In this document: in pieces, positions 34,701 to 46,250 of the stretch | How positions within the stretch are numbered: position 1 is the stretch's first letter | How the letters are laid out: each line of letters starts with the position of its first letter | Assembly: GCA_015178975.1 (NCBI GenBank) | Contig: WHVD01000099.1 | Location: 186,001-250,000 of the forward strand | Length of the DNA stretch: 64,000 nucleotides | Direction: 5' to 3' | Source: Hysterangium stoloniferum | Taxonomy: Eukaryota > Basidiomycota > Agaricomycetes > Hysterangiales > Hysterangiaceae | The notes under the pieces: generated by a model | What the model was told of the DNA's origin: nothing | Database searches by the model: none | The model's input: only the letters and a program-made list of their open reading frames with translations | Made by a program: the position numbers and the translations under genes

Positions 34701-34934
34701 TTGAGAGAGAAGGGCGATAGCGAATGGTAAATCGAACTTTTTCGCGCCAGACCGGACGCCCTCGAGGATCCAAGCGACAGTAGAATCCTCCAACACCTCA
34801 CTATCTTGCATCCTCTCGTCTTCAACAGATGTGAGTCTTGTAGTCGTACGAAGTTTCTTGGTTGACGATTGGTTAGCAGACTGCGAGGATGACGACCGCT
34901 GGGTGCCGGGAGGGAGCTGCGATCGAGTAGACAT
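31716..34934 (-). pseudogene. Crinkler-type NTPase-nuclease gene, right copy
   Basis: This is the near-identical partner of the left copy (15311-18399) on the opposite strand; I see only a handful of differences over 3 kb. It has the same Ser/Thr-rich start at 34934, Walker A GVSGSGKT (about 34040-34060), Walker B LFVVIDEAQ (about 33560-33585), and the nuclease-like G-P-D-L-L ... A-L-Q-A-K (about 32250-32320). It continues to a fuller C-terminal exon ending at 31716. Upstream it keeps a TATA-like 'cataaatagg' (about 35065-35075). I treat it as a fossil: it is more complete than the left copy, perhaps with about one interruption, or whole if that stretch is spliced out. The family is known for NTPase-plus-nuclease effectors. 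The recipient and role are unknown. Confidence 0.65.
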
Positions 34935-35080
34935 GATAGTAGTGGTGTAAGGTTCGGCTTTGTAGATAGCGTAATCCTTCAAGTGAGCTCTTACGAAGAG
35001 GAACGAACAGAGTAGCAATAGGCTCCAATTCGAAAAAGACTACACTAACTAGTCGGGGTTCACCTATTTATGCTGGCAAT
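34935..35080 (-). promoter_or_regulatory. Promoter region of right Crinkler-type gene
   Basis: This upstream sequence is shared with the orphan copy at 31140-31330 and absent from the left gene copy. On the - strand it carries 'gcataaataggtg' (TATA-like) about 130 bp before the start codon, then 'tctttttcgaattggagcc'. Its conservation between the two copies suggests it belongs to the gene unit. Confidence 0.5.
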
Positions 35081-35185
35081 CGTAAGCTACGTCCCCTGAC
35101 AACACCTAATAAGTCTGGAACCCTTTAATTATCGAAAACTTCCAGTGTCTTCTCTTTACTCCTTACCATCTAAGGCTATAGGAAA

Positions 35186-35509
35186 GTGCCGCGCAGGGTG
35201 TCGCGCTGCCGCGCAAGTGCCGCGACATGTTTCTTTTTTTTAAAATCAGTAGATACTTCGTCAAATTTTGTATTGAAAATTACCAAAATAAAATAATATT
35301 TGACATTATATCATTAAAACATGAGCACTGTTACATCTAGTGTACAATTTCCTGCTGAAATATACCTTGTGCACCACTTTAATTGGCACATAGTTAGTTT
35401 TAGCCCTTCCTTGAGTGGTATTAATTCTCAAATAAACTTATTAAAGTCTTAAATAATAAAATATAACTTCTAAATGACATGGGTTCTAGGTTTACACGAA
35501 AAACTTGCA
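35186..35509. repeat. MITE-family end, CpG-rich version
   Basis: The stretch starting GTGCCGCGCAGGGTGTCGCG matches the MITE end at 7340 (GTGCCATGCAGGGTGTCGCA). It keeps CpGs where the MITE has TpG or CpA. The rest is AT-rich and non-coding, leading into the foldback at 35510. Confidence 0.5.
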
Positions 35510-36175
35510 TGTCGCGGCAGTTACCTTCCTAATTAGGAAGTGGCGCGCAAGTCGCGGCAGTTGTCCTTCCTAACACATCAGGAGTTACAACATTTAAGGG
35601 GGTACTAAAATATTATCTAAACCTGTTTACAAAACTTTAAGTCCTAAAATGGATTTGAACTCAGTTATTACTTCAATTTTAGATGTGATCTGAACTTGTT
35701 GTTTAGGACACACTTTTACCAGAGTTTTTATTCTAAGTCCAGACAAATGTTTACCCCTTATAAAAACCTCAAGTCTGGAACATAGGTTTAAAAATAAAAT
35801 AAAACCCTAAGCTTTGTAATGACCTTAAACTAATTGCCTGCATGGGTGGGGCAATTAGTTTAAGGTCATTACAAAACTTAGGGTTTTATTTTATTTTTAA
35901 ACCTATGTTCAAACTTGATGTTTCTATAAGGGTAAACATTTGTCTGGACTTAGAATAAAAACTCTGGTAAAAGTGTGTCCTAAACAACAAGTTCAGATCA
36001 TGTCTAAATTTGAAGTAATAACTGAGTTCATATCCATTTTAGGACTTAAAGTTTTGTAAACAGGTTTAGATAATATTTTAGTGCCACCTTAAATGTTGTA
36101 ACTCCTGATGTGTAATTAGGCCGACTGCCGCGACCTGCGTGGCACTTCCTCAATAGGAAGGTAACTGCCGTGACA
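35510..36175. mobile_element. Foldback element: 330-bp arms, 11-nt loop
   Basis: This is an almost perfect inverted repeat. The left arm is 35510-35838 and the right arm 35850-36175, around an 11-nt loop (tgcatgggtgg, 35839-35849). The outer parts of the arms contain 'gtcgcggcagttaccttcct', which ties it to the MITE family nearby. There is no coding capacity. The arms differ at only a few sites, so it is either young or kept alike by conversion. It is absent from the left arm. Confidence 0.88.
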
Positions 36176-36179
36176 CTGA

Positions 36180-36900
36180 AACAACTGTACTATATGTGAA
36201 ATGCTTTATATTATGTTATATGCTCTTAAAAGTGAATATTATCTACAAAAAAACTTTGTTATTAGGGGTTAGGGTTAGGGTTAGGATTTACCATACCTCT
36301 ATGTCTTTTCATAATTCACCCTGGGTCATTTTCTGAGTATTCTTTTAGACTGCCTCTGAAACATAGCTTCCTCACCCATTCACTCTGCTTTGTATGTACT
36401 TCTGAACTAATCAGAATTTTGGTCTATTTAGAGGCAAATGTGAGATTCTTGGGTGTCTGGTTCACTGCATTCACTAAACCCATATTACATACATGAGAGT
36501 ATAAGTATCAGATTTTGGAATTAATAGCGAAATACCTAATATTCAGTCTCTTCTGGTTCAGGAATATCACATTAATTCCAAGAGTAAGGAATGAAAGAAT
36601 ATGGACTCCACTATTTCCAATCTCATGTCACTGTAAATACACTGGTGATAACAATGAGGAGGCAGCTCAGGGGTTTACCAATGACTATATTCACTATGAT
36701 CAATATCATAATTGGTCTATATTGGTTGTCAACATGAAGGAAGGGTTAGTAACCTTGGAAATAAGCCATTTATTTGTGATGAATGTGATATGATTCAGAT
36801 TCAACTGTCATTGTGACCTCAATCAGAACTGGATGTGAACTTGGTTTGATACTTGGATAACCTCTTACATATTAAAATAACTCCTCTGTCTATATACACA
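36180..36900. repeat. Scrambled second copy of T 3' region
   Basis: Positions 36180-36606 match 37050-37470 (T's C-terminal codons and 3' flank) in the same orientation. From 36607 to about 36885 the sequence is T's PHD-finger exon in the opposite orientation (compare 38758 down to 38490). The join at 36607 falls at the same T position where the left-arm copy of T stops. It is non-functional. Confidence 0.7.
36262..36288 (+). repeat. Short interstitial telomere-like repeat
   Basis: The stretch 'ggggttagggttagggtta' contains about three to four TTAGGG units, the usual fungal telomere repeat. It lies inside the scrambled T copy and is absent from the matching position at about 37120. It is too short to be a telomere. 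Confidence 0.7.
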
Positions 36901-37352
36901 TACATGTAGAAATAGTATTTGCAATCCAATCTGAATGTGGTGTTACATCACATTGTATTTAAACTTACTTCTCTGCAGAAAAACTACCATTCCCTTTCTA
37001 TTTTGGCACATTGAATAACAACTTTACCTATGGATGACAGAGGCTCCAAAAAATGTCAAATACTATGTGTGAAATGCTCTTAAAATGCAAATTATATTTA
37101 CAGAAACTCTGTTTATTTGCATTAAAATATTTTATACCTTCCAGTCTCTTTATAATTCAACCTGGGTTGTTTTCTGAGTATTCTTTCAGATTGCTTCTCA
37201 AACAAAGCTTCCTCACACACTTCCTCGCCTTTGCACTTCAGAGCTGGTCAGGGTTTTGGTCTATTTAGAGGGAAAATATGGGATTCTTGAGTGTCTGGTT
37301 CACTGCCTTCACTAAATTTTGGCCCATGCTATATCAAAGTATGAGTAGTAAT
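36901..37352 (-). other. 3' flank of transposon T, right copy
   Basis: Non-coding sequence downstream of T's last codons. It is partly repeated at 36180-36500. I could not define T's 3' terminus. Confidence 0.4.
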
Positions 37353-40300
37353 CTATATCAGATTTTGAAATTGATAGTAAAATACCTGATATTCAGTCTC
37401 CTCTGGTTCAGGAATATCACATTCATTGCAAGAGTAGGGAACAAAAGGATATGGACTCCATTTATTCTGATAATTACCTGCATCCAATCCCCATTGTTGA
37501 AAGCTGGCAGGCCCTGCTGCTTTTGAAGTCTCAAACATTTCATGTTCAAGTAATCCAATGGCCTCTTTGTCAACATCTATAGCAGGGAAAGGTGGTCCCT
37601 GGCTATGCTGTATATGCCATGAGTGCTTCAGTAGGTCTTGAAATAGTTGTGTATGTTTAGGAAGATCCTCAAAAGGTGGGCCATCAGGGGATAATTGGGT
37701 GTAGGACTGTTTGAGGATAAGAAGAGTCATTGCATGGGCTGCAGGTACTCTTTGGATCCATTTATCCTTGTTCCTTGTACCAGAGTCTAGGTTCATATGC
37801 AGCCAATAATGTGTCATGGCAATTTGTATGGAGGAGAGATTTCCAGAAAACAATATAAGATGGTTTTTAAGGTAAGTGGATTCAGCCTTCAACTCTGAAA
37901 TAGCTTTCCCAGTGTACAGGTAGTCCAAGGCAGGACATTCTTCCCTTCTAACTTGTTTTGATGTCTTCACCAGCTTGTCAAGTAATGGAAGATGAGGTTT
38001 CAGAAGAGCATCAAATATTGGAGATGAGGGATAATGAAGGTAATCCAAGATCTTGTCATCCTCCTGTGATAATGAGCACACCAAAACCCATTTTCCCAAC
38101 TATAAAGTCAAACTTCAGTTATGTTAATAACTACAAATACCTTCAAATAGCTTACTCTAATTTTCCATCTGTGCTTCTGGTCCCTCCACAAGGAGTCAAT
38201 AACATCATGTTCTGGAATCCGTGACTCTGTTGAAGATAGATTATGATAGTGATTGTGTCACCACCATTTTACATGCCATCTTTTGGGATCAGAATCATGA
38301 TCAAGTTGAATTAGCCGCACCGGATAGTAATACTTCCCATTTTGGGCAAGGGCACCCAAACCAGGTCTACATGTGATTAACATGCACTAAGACAATTGAA
38401 GGTGAATTTGGATTTGGAAACTTACAAGAGGTGCTTGTGCAAAGGTTGAGTAGCATGGTTATTTAGCTGTTGAGCTTTGAGCTATTTAAAACACAACTGT
38501 AAGAGGTTATCCAAATATCAAACAAGTTCACATACCATTCTGATCGAGGTCGCAATGCCAGTTGAATCTGAACCATATCACATTCATCACAAATGAATGG
38601 CTTATTTCCAAGGTTACTAGCTCTTCCTTCACGTTGGCAAGCAATATGAGACCAATTATGACATTCATCACAGTGAATGTAGTCATTGGTAAACCCTTGA
38701 GCTGCTTCCTCATTACCATCACCAGTATGTCCACAGCGACATGAGATTGGAAATAATGAAGCATTAGAACCTATCCCAGAAATCTCAGGTATGGGAGATA
38801 AGGGAGGCATAGACATAGATTTTGGGAGTACTTTGGGCTTTGCTTTATGAATGACCACCTGGCCTTCACTATCAGACTCTACTCTTTGAAGGTATCTTTG
38901 AGAATACTTCTGTTGGGGATAGGATGCCTCATCATCCTCATCAGATTGGATTGATATATGAGATTGATTGCCATTTTGTCTTTTGAGTGTACTAGATGCA
39001 TTTGGAGTGATTTGAATTTGCTTTGGAGTCACAAGAGGAATGTCTTGTGGTGATATACAAATATAAGCTTGAATATCAAGCCTACTGGGGTTTGTAAGCC
39101 AAAAGTGTTTCTCTGATGGAAATAGAGAAAAGATGGTAGCATTTAGAGTGGCTTGAGGCAGTGTTGCTGAAGAATTGTAGTTTAAAAGAATATGGTGATT
39201 AGCCAAGAATTTTTTTGTATTTTCTGAAACTCTTCCTGAGCTTTAATTCCACCTTGCAACACATATATAACAGCACTGGTATATGAAGATGTGCCTGAAA
39301 CTGTCTGAATCTTCTCTTCAAGGTATTGTGATATGTATGGTACCTTTTTGTATTTTTACTGAGAATCCTGAATGTTGTAAACCATCATGCTCATAGATAG
39401 CATTGCCATTATGGAACCTTGATGTAAAGTGTTGAACAGATGGTGAATAGATGGCTTTGCCTACAAGGTTGTAGCGGAGACCTTCAAGATGGTTTTAATT
39501 CTGAAATAATTTGAGCTTTTTAGGCAAACACCATGTCTCTGTCAAGCCTTCATAATCCAGGGACAAAACAAGCATGATAGGAATGTGTATCCAGATTTCC
39601 ATTATAGAGGGTGTACTCTTGCATATCTGTTCACCTTGACATGATTTCCAACAAGCATCTATATGATCTGAGCTTGGAAGAACTTGTGAGTATAACCATG
39701 ATTGCAAATTGCCATTTGCCATCTGGTAGTGTTTGAGTTGAAGATAGTGAATTGTTCATGTCTTTGGCAGGCTGGTGAGTTGATAATGGGCCTCTTCTTG
39801 GGTTTTACAAGAGCAGAGTTGGATTATTTGGGCTTCAAGAAATGGAAGTGTTGCATTATCACAAGAATGGCTATGAAACTCTTGAATAGCCCTCTCAAAC
39901 CAACCCATGAGAACATCAGGCTCATTAATTGCTTTAATAAACCTCTTTTGAAGGAGTTGTTCACGTAACTGATCATGTTTGGTAGAAATCAATATACTTT
40001 CTTGACCATTGAATACCTCACCAACAGTAATCAAACACTCTTCAAAAATATGGTATAAAAAAGAGAGTAATAACTGAGTATCCAGTTGTGAAAGATTTTG
40101 ATGTAATGCTGGCCAATGGTGATCAACTGCCTGGTATATGAGTTCAAGAGAAGTATCCAACCAACAGGAGTTTTCCTTCCATTGGTATCCTGGAATCAAA
40201 ACAGATTTCTTTTTCTTGCCTTTAGTACCAAGAATAAGTGCCTTAGCAGTATCTGGTGGATGACCATCATTTTGAAATCTTTTAGAAGTTGGATTTCGGT

Positions 40301-41162
40301 GGACTTTAGTTCATCCTAACTGATGAGCATTCTTAGTCCAAGGTTTCATAGTCCCATATGCCACTGGTATTCCTGATTGTTTGGCAATGCCCTGCATCTC
40401 TAGAAGATTCACAAATGAAAATAATCCCTCTAGACCTTCCATAAGTCCTAAATTATGACCAAGCCCACTGTAAAGTCTAAAATGCATGGCTTCCTCAGCA
40501 TTTGTAGTATCTGGTAGTCGCTCCCAGAGATCTTCTTTCATGGTTCTAAATGGCTTAAAAAAGCATTCAGGAAGGTCTGTCCTGCTGCAACCAATCCATC
40601 CAGTTTTTAACACCTGGAAAGTCATGTATAAGTGCTGCAACATGTGCTTTAAAGGCCTCTGCATTGATAGTCTCTAACAAACCTAGAGCATGTGATTCAA
40701 AAGTGTCCTGTAGCTGGGGTTGTACCACACCACTAATCCTTTTGAGATGAGTGATGCCAGTATGAAAATGCTGATAGCATCCTTTCAAAAGTGAGTTTGC
40801 TGGCTTAGTTAATTCCTCATTATTTCGTGTAATGCCTTCCACAGTTGACCAAAACTGAATAAAAGCCTCCACAAAGCCATTTGCCTGAGCTTGACTGAAA
40901 TCAACAACACATGCAAACATTTCATCAGTTAATTGGTGTCCCTGCTTCTGACATTGAGAGGCAATACTTTGAAACATCATTAGAAAGTGTATTCAATAAT
41001 GATTGGAAGTGGTGCCATTAGCTGCTGAGAAGAGAACTGGATCCCAACAATAAAGATGTCGAGAATATACAGATGATACTATAAGCACCCAATCACTCAT
41101 TCTCCAATAGTCATGTGCAGCATCAGAGACAAATCCATAGACAGCATCATACTGAACAACAT
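37353..41162 (-). pseudogene. Transposon T gene, right copy, main part
   Basis: The - strand continuation of T after the chromovirus insertion. In order it has the DDE core (VVDFSQAQANGF near 40890), the peptidase Cys box ENSCWLDTSL (about 40150-40175), and His and Asp boxes near 39400-39440. A PHD finger follows (about 38580-38755): C-R-C, then HCDECHNWSHIAC and FICDEC, a full C4HC3 set. Next, at about 38230-38330, is a Tudor/chromo-like segment with YYYPVRLIQLD and a W-H-V-K-W-W core. The conserved tail (37353-38099) contains FSGNLSSIQIAMTHYWLHM and QQWGLDAGNYQNKW. Short introns separate the last exons. It carries the same T-run frameshift and two stops as the left copy (near 40565, 40315 and 39500). 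The fold names for the peptidase and Tudor-like parts are my inference from motifs. Confidence 0.75.
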
Positions 41163-41167
41163 CTAGC
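41163..41167. repeat. Target-site copy CTAGC, left side
   Basis: This 5-bp target duplication of the chromovirus matches 54378-54382. The unoccupied site is GCTAG at 12761-12765 in the left arm. Confidence 0.9.
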
Positions 41168-41808
41168 TGTGAAGAGTCGTTAGATTCTGACCGCTCAATA
41201 TACGAAGAATAGTGTTTATTCAACTACTATTAGAAGGTATTGACCGTTCAGTACAATACCGTAGATTGCTAGACTGACCATACTAGCAAGGAGACATGCT
41301 ACGCGTCACAAGAGCAACTGTACAGTTGCTCTTGATGGCTAAAATGAGAGAACGAAAGAGTTGACCTTTACGGTGCAACTCGTAGCTAGATGTAAAATAG
41401 ATAATCAACGAAAGGCTGAATATCTAAAGTAAGAGATAATAGCGCGAGTCGACTATAGCGTCGATGAGTGCAAAGACCTTAGAGTGGAACTCGACCTTCA
41501 CGGTTCGAGTCCAAAGTCTGTTAGTAGACTAGAGAACGCTACCTTTATAGGTAGCTGAGATGTTACCCTTGACACCTCTCACTATTCAATGTCTGGGTTG
41601 TTTACGAGGTGGTGTCTGCTGGGTAAAAAGATGTCTGACATTTAGCGCTGAGAGCACCCATAGATATACACAAGACTTCGAACTAAGAAATACGGGTATG
41701 CTCGAAAGATATAGAGAGTTAGGGAAAAAGAGTAAAAACTAAATAATAAAGTACTATAATATATGTATTATTCCACAGTCCAATCATGATATATGCATAC
41801 CCTTCACA
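41168..41808 (-). repeat. 3' LTR of the 13.2-kb chromovirus
   Basis: 641 bp with TG/CA ends (TGTGAAGAGTCG ... CCCTTCACA on +). It pairs with 53737-54377. Confidence 0.95.
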
Positions 41809-41833
41809 GTGCCCCCCAGTTCGAAGGGATGTG

Positions 41834-44800
41834 CTATACAAGGTGTCGAAGAGCGTCTGGGACGCCACCCCAAGCTGCCTGTGAGGATCCCCCTAGGTCC
41901 AAAATGATGTTTCCCCATCGTTCCCGTTTTACTCTGAAGGACTCGGCTATTCTCGCTTGAGCCAAATCACTAGAATCCCTGTGCAAGGAGTCGGCCCAGC
42001 ATCTGTAAGCCTTCTCCCTGCAACAAATGACTGCGTGCACACTAATCGGGGGAGCGGAAATCCATGCGAGAAGAGGAGCATTGGGAGGGGAGATGAAGAC
42101 ACGGGTAATGGGGCAGGAACCTGTGGCTGCATAGGGGTCTCTATGGGAGGCATCAGGACGAGGGCCTCAAGTAGATCTACAAGGCCAGCAATAGAGAGGA
42201 CGCTCGCTGAGTCTGGGGGCAGATGGTGGGGTTCCACTATGATATGCCAGAACATAGAGAGTTTAACCTCCCGAGCTGCTCATGCAAAGCTCTCCCCCTC
42301 TGCAGGATCCTTGAAGGAGAGATAGAAGTCCTTCATTATCTTGGACAATGGAGCGAGACCGCGACAACCCTTAAGGCTCCCTTGAAGGAGCGGTTGCTGA
42401 AGTACCGGCACTAGCTGTGATAGTACCCTTCCGACAGGGAACTGTTCGGAAGGGTAATTGACAGCTACTCGCGTCCAGAAAGTGGTGGAGATGGGATCAG
42501 TGGGGGAAAGCGGGCTGTCAGAGATGGGGGTGGGGATAGGGGATCGCTCTGGGAGAGGAGTGATGGCCTTCTGTATCTCCTTGGCTTTTCCACTCGTCAC
42601 TGGAACGGGGACGTCCAGTGTAAGAGGGTCCATGTAATGTATTCAGGGGATTCTCTTAGATAGCTCAATATATGCTATAGTGTCACAGAGCTTCAACAAT
42701 AAAACAAGCAAAGGTCCAGTAATTTAAATACTGATAGATTAATGAGCTGCGCTATGAAGCTTAAACAACTCAAATCAATGCTTATTTTGATTATTGAAAG
42801 GTTCAATAGAACTGTGTATGACTCTTTTAGCAAATACAAGAACTATTCCTTGAGAATAGGGGCTGGAAGCTGAATATATGCGCAGTAACTTGGCAGAGAC
42901 TTGATATAAGAGCTTCGGATTCTTGTATGCTTATTTGTAACTATTAATAGTTATTTAACAAGGTGTTAAATAATTTATTAATAGAGAAAATAAATTGTAT
43001 TGGATTATCTGAGTGCTTGTACTTGATTAATTCAATAAACTTAGGGCTGGGCCTTGAGTAATCTAGTATTGGCAGGGATTTCAGTAAGGATACTTAGATA
43101 CTTATTAGGTTTATTATCTAATTAATAAGCCTAAAGGGTAGCTGTGAGGCTGGGGAACTTAGATGATTAGCTAAGTCCAAGAGTTGCTGACAAAGATTCA
43201 AGATGCTGCAAGTGTAGGTGCTTGCAGTGAGTGTATCAGACTAAGGCTATTATTGTCCTTAGGATGATTAGATAAGCTAGTGCTGTGCTGCAAATATGTG
43301 AGAGATAAGATTGGTTTTATTGGAAACTTGGCCCTCCTTATATACATTTTGATAACTCAATGATTAGCTAACTATTTAGTTTATGAGGTCATTAGTGAGA
43401 TCATAATGACCTCATATTCTACTGATTATTTACCCTTTGTCTATCATGTGATTCTCTTCTCTGAGACAAGGGTTGTAACCTCTCGCTTGAACAGGAAGGT
43501 TCAAGGCCGCGGTCCCGGGACGGAAGCAAACGATGAGTCGGCGGAATCTAATAATGACTCGGGTAGTCACATCCGTGACTTGTGTGACATCCCGACACCG
43601 GACTGTGACTTGTGTGACATCTTGTAATTGTCACCTGCTGACAAATCATTCCCTCAATCCCAAATTTGAAGCGCCGGGCATGAATGATGACATAATGTGC
43701 TCCCCTGGAGGCTTATCTAATAAGTCACATGACTCCAAAAATGCGCAAACTAGGCTGCAGCAAGTGCCGAAAGGTAATAACTAAGTAAATAAAATATAAA
43801 TAATTAGTTAAAAATTATAATAAATTAACTAAGATATAATAGCATAATATGAGTTCATATATGCTATTATTATGCGAAGTTAAAAGGAATAGAGCCTATA
43901 TTTCACAATAAAAATATAATAAAAATACAATAAATTCGAGAAAATATTAATAAATTCAAAGAAAATTAAGAGAAAATTATGAGATAAAGCTGATGGGATA
44001 GCCTGAATATCAAAGGCATGGGGGCAGTCTTTTAGCTAGATGCTCTGGACTGCCATAACAATAACAAGGTCCTGGCAGTCCCCGATTGCACTTAAGGGTG
44101 TCTACCTCCATGGGTACAAGGAGGCTGACATGGCTCTGCACAGGCATGGGGAAGGAATGGAGTGGAGACCCTGGAGGTGGTGCATAGACAGGGGCTGTTA
44201 CTGGTGCAGGCCTACTCAGAGCAGGGATAGGATGATGCAAAGGAGGACCTGATGACACTGAAGAGCACCCTGAAGTACTGAATGCTTGGTTAGCTGCCTG
44301 ATTGGCATCAAGGTGATGTGCTGCCTCAGACCAGGCCAAGAGATCTTCATTGGAGGGGTGGTCAGAGCCCAACTCAGCAATGTGGTCCTGAAGATGCTTG
44401 TCTAGGCTTCTTCTGAACTTGATGACAATCACTTGTCCCTCTGTGTTCCTCACTTCAGTAATCAGCTCTTCAAACTGATCAGTGTAATCATCAATGGGAT
44501 GGTAGCCTTGGAAGTAACCTGCAGCAACGCAACGAATTTCATTAGGTTCTCCACGTAAAGGAATGGAGTCGACTTGGCAGTCGCGGAACGGTCATAGTAC
44601 AAAGGTTTAATGGAAAAGTCTGCGACCACAGCATCAAAGACATAGTTATGCAGGTTCCCATGAAAAAACATCTCTAGAGAATAACTGGCAGATTGAAAAT
44701 ACGGGTCTTCCGCTGGTCCCTCGGCTCTGGTTTTTTTTTTTCGGTTTGGTCCGTATTACCGAAGAAAAACATTTCTTTGAAACTGAGGCACTCAGTGTTA

Positions 44801-45891
44801 AATTATCTGAGATTTGCTTTGTGTCTATTGCTGTCGCGTTTCTAGGACTACGCCTCGATGGGTCTTGCGATTCAGTTTTAACACGTGCCTCGCTGGTTTG
44901 AGGTTTTTAAGATGGTTTCGGTGCAGCTGCATTGTGGTTTTAGACAAGTGATGATTGTCGTGGTCAAAAGACACTTACCCACCGCCCCAGTGCTTCTTGG
45001 GGTCCCCCGTATCTTTTCAATTTAAGTTTGAACTCCTGACCCCTCCATACCTTGGATGATGGTCTCCACGTTTGTCGTTGGTTGGGGTCGCTGGTTACGA
45101 AGCGAACTTTCAAGGGGAGGAGGAACCCTTCGTGACAATCCTCTCCCAGATATTGGACACTATACGCATCATTCCTATCCTTGTCTTCCTCCTCATCCTC
45201 ATCCGAGGAAAAATCGATTGGTCCCCTACGATGTCCCTTTTCTCGTGGGGGCAATGCTTGACCATCCCCTCGGGTAAGGATTATTCGTTGCAACTTAATA
45301 CACCGGAGTAATTCCCAGTCATAGAAGATGGTACCCTCCTTTTCCTTCCAGCTCTTGGCTCCTGTCATTCTAACGCAAGGCGTTCCACCCTCGCTATCAT
45401 CTGTCTCTGCAAAGTCGGCCCATTTCTCTCCCGGGGGGGGAAGGATCGGCACGGAAGCTCTGTTTCCGAAACATATTCTGTCCTCGTGCCACTGTCTCTT
45501 GGAGGGGGACTCCTTCTCTTGCTCCCCTTGCCTCCTGCTGACTTCTATACTCAGCGCGTCTTTCTCTCTTGCGGGTGAGCCTCCTTGCGTTATGTTCCTC
45601 CATAAACATTTCCTGCCTCTGCATAGTAGCAGCGACTTCTTCTGACGACAGTCCGAAAGAGTGCCCTAATGGCTTACTCCAATCAGTACCGCTATCTCCC
45701 CTCAGCTCAGCACCAAAGGAGAAAGTCGACAAGGGGGTAGGTCCTAGGGTACCCCAACTGCTCTCGACATTGTCTGTACGAGGCATGCGAGTAATGAATA
45801 CCCCACCAGTCGTGGATGTACTGGCTATCGGGGCCCACGGGACCTTCTTGAACTTAGGGAGGACTTGCTTGTTCTGCTGGAATGGGAACAT
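41834..45891 (-). pseudogene. ORF3 of 13.2-kb chromovirus
   Basis: This is the extra frame between integrase and the 3' LTR. Its first part (about 44964-45891) shares WADFAETDDSEGG-like and IFYDWELLRCIKLQ-like motifs with the left copy. Its last part (41834-42633) shares a GGSSQAAWGGVPDALRHL-like end. The block between, 42640-44960, is a nested LTR-derived insertion. Sequence identity to the other two copies is only moderate, so the frame has been kept across divergent chromovirus lineages. Function is unknown. Broken. Confidence 0.65.
42640..44960 (-). mobile_element. Nested LTR-element remnant in ORF3
   Basis: A Ty3-type Gag fragment of another lineage lies on the - strand at about 44010-44671 (RRSLDKHLQDHIAELGSDHP and a C-Y-C-Y-G-S-P-E-H knuckle-like end). 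AT-rich DNA follows, and a block at about 42640-43780 could be its 3' LTR, with a TATA-like tatataagg on - near 43340. Pol is missing. I could not define exact ends or a target duplication. Broken. Confidence 0.5.
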
Positions 45892-46250
45892 CGTAGCGCG
45901 GCCAGGTGATGAAGTTGAAGGCAGATGGAAGAGCTGTAGATAGGTGAAGGACGTGGTATGAAAGATAAAGAAAATTTATGCGAATTTACGTGTACTTTTT
46001 ATATATATATTAAATTGAAACTCCGCTCGGTTGGTCGTTAAATGAGGTTCATTAATTGTGGCCAGGTTTTGGATAAATATTTCCACTGTCAATGAGGGGT
46101 TGTCCCAACCGATCGGAAGGAGAGAAAAAATGAAAGAGAATAAATGCCAAGGAGATGGCTCACTAAACTGCTGAAATGTTTCTGGAAGGAAGTTATGAAA
46201 GAGACGGAATAATTGATAGAATAGATGCTTCCTCGAGCGCATATATGCCG

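Noticed and set aside
36262-36288. A chromosome end
   Set aside because: Only about 25 bp of TTAGGG-like repeat, with coherent transposon sequence on both sides.
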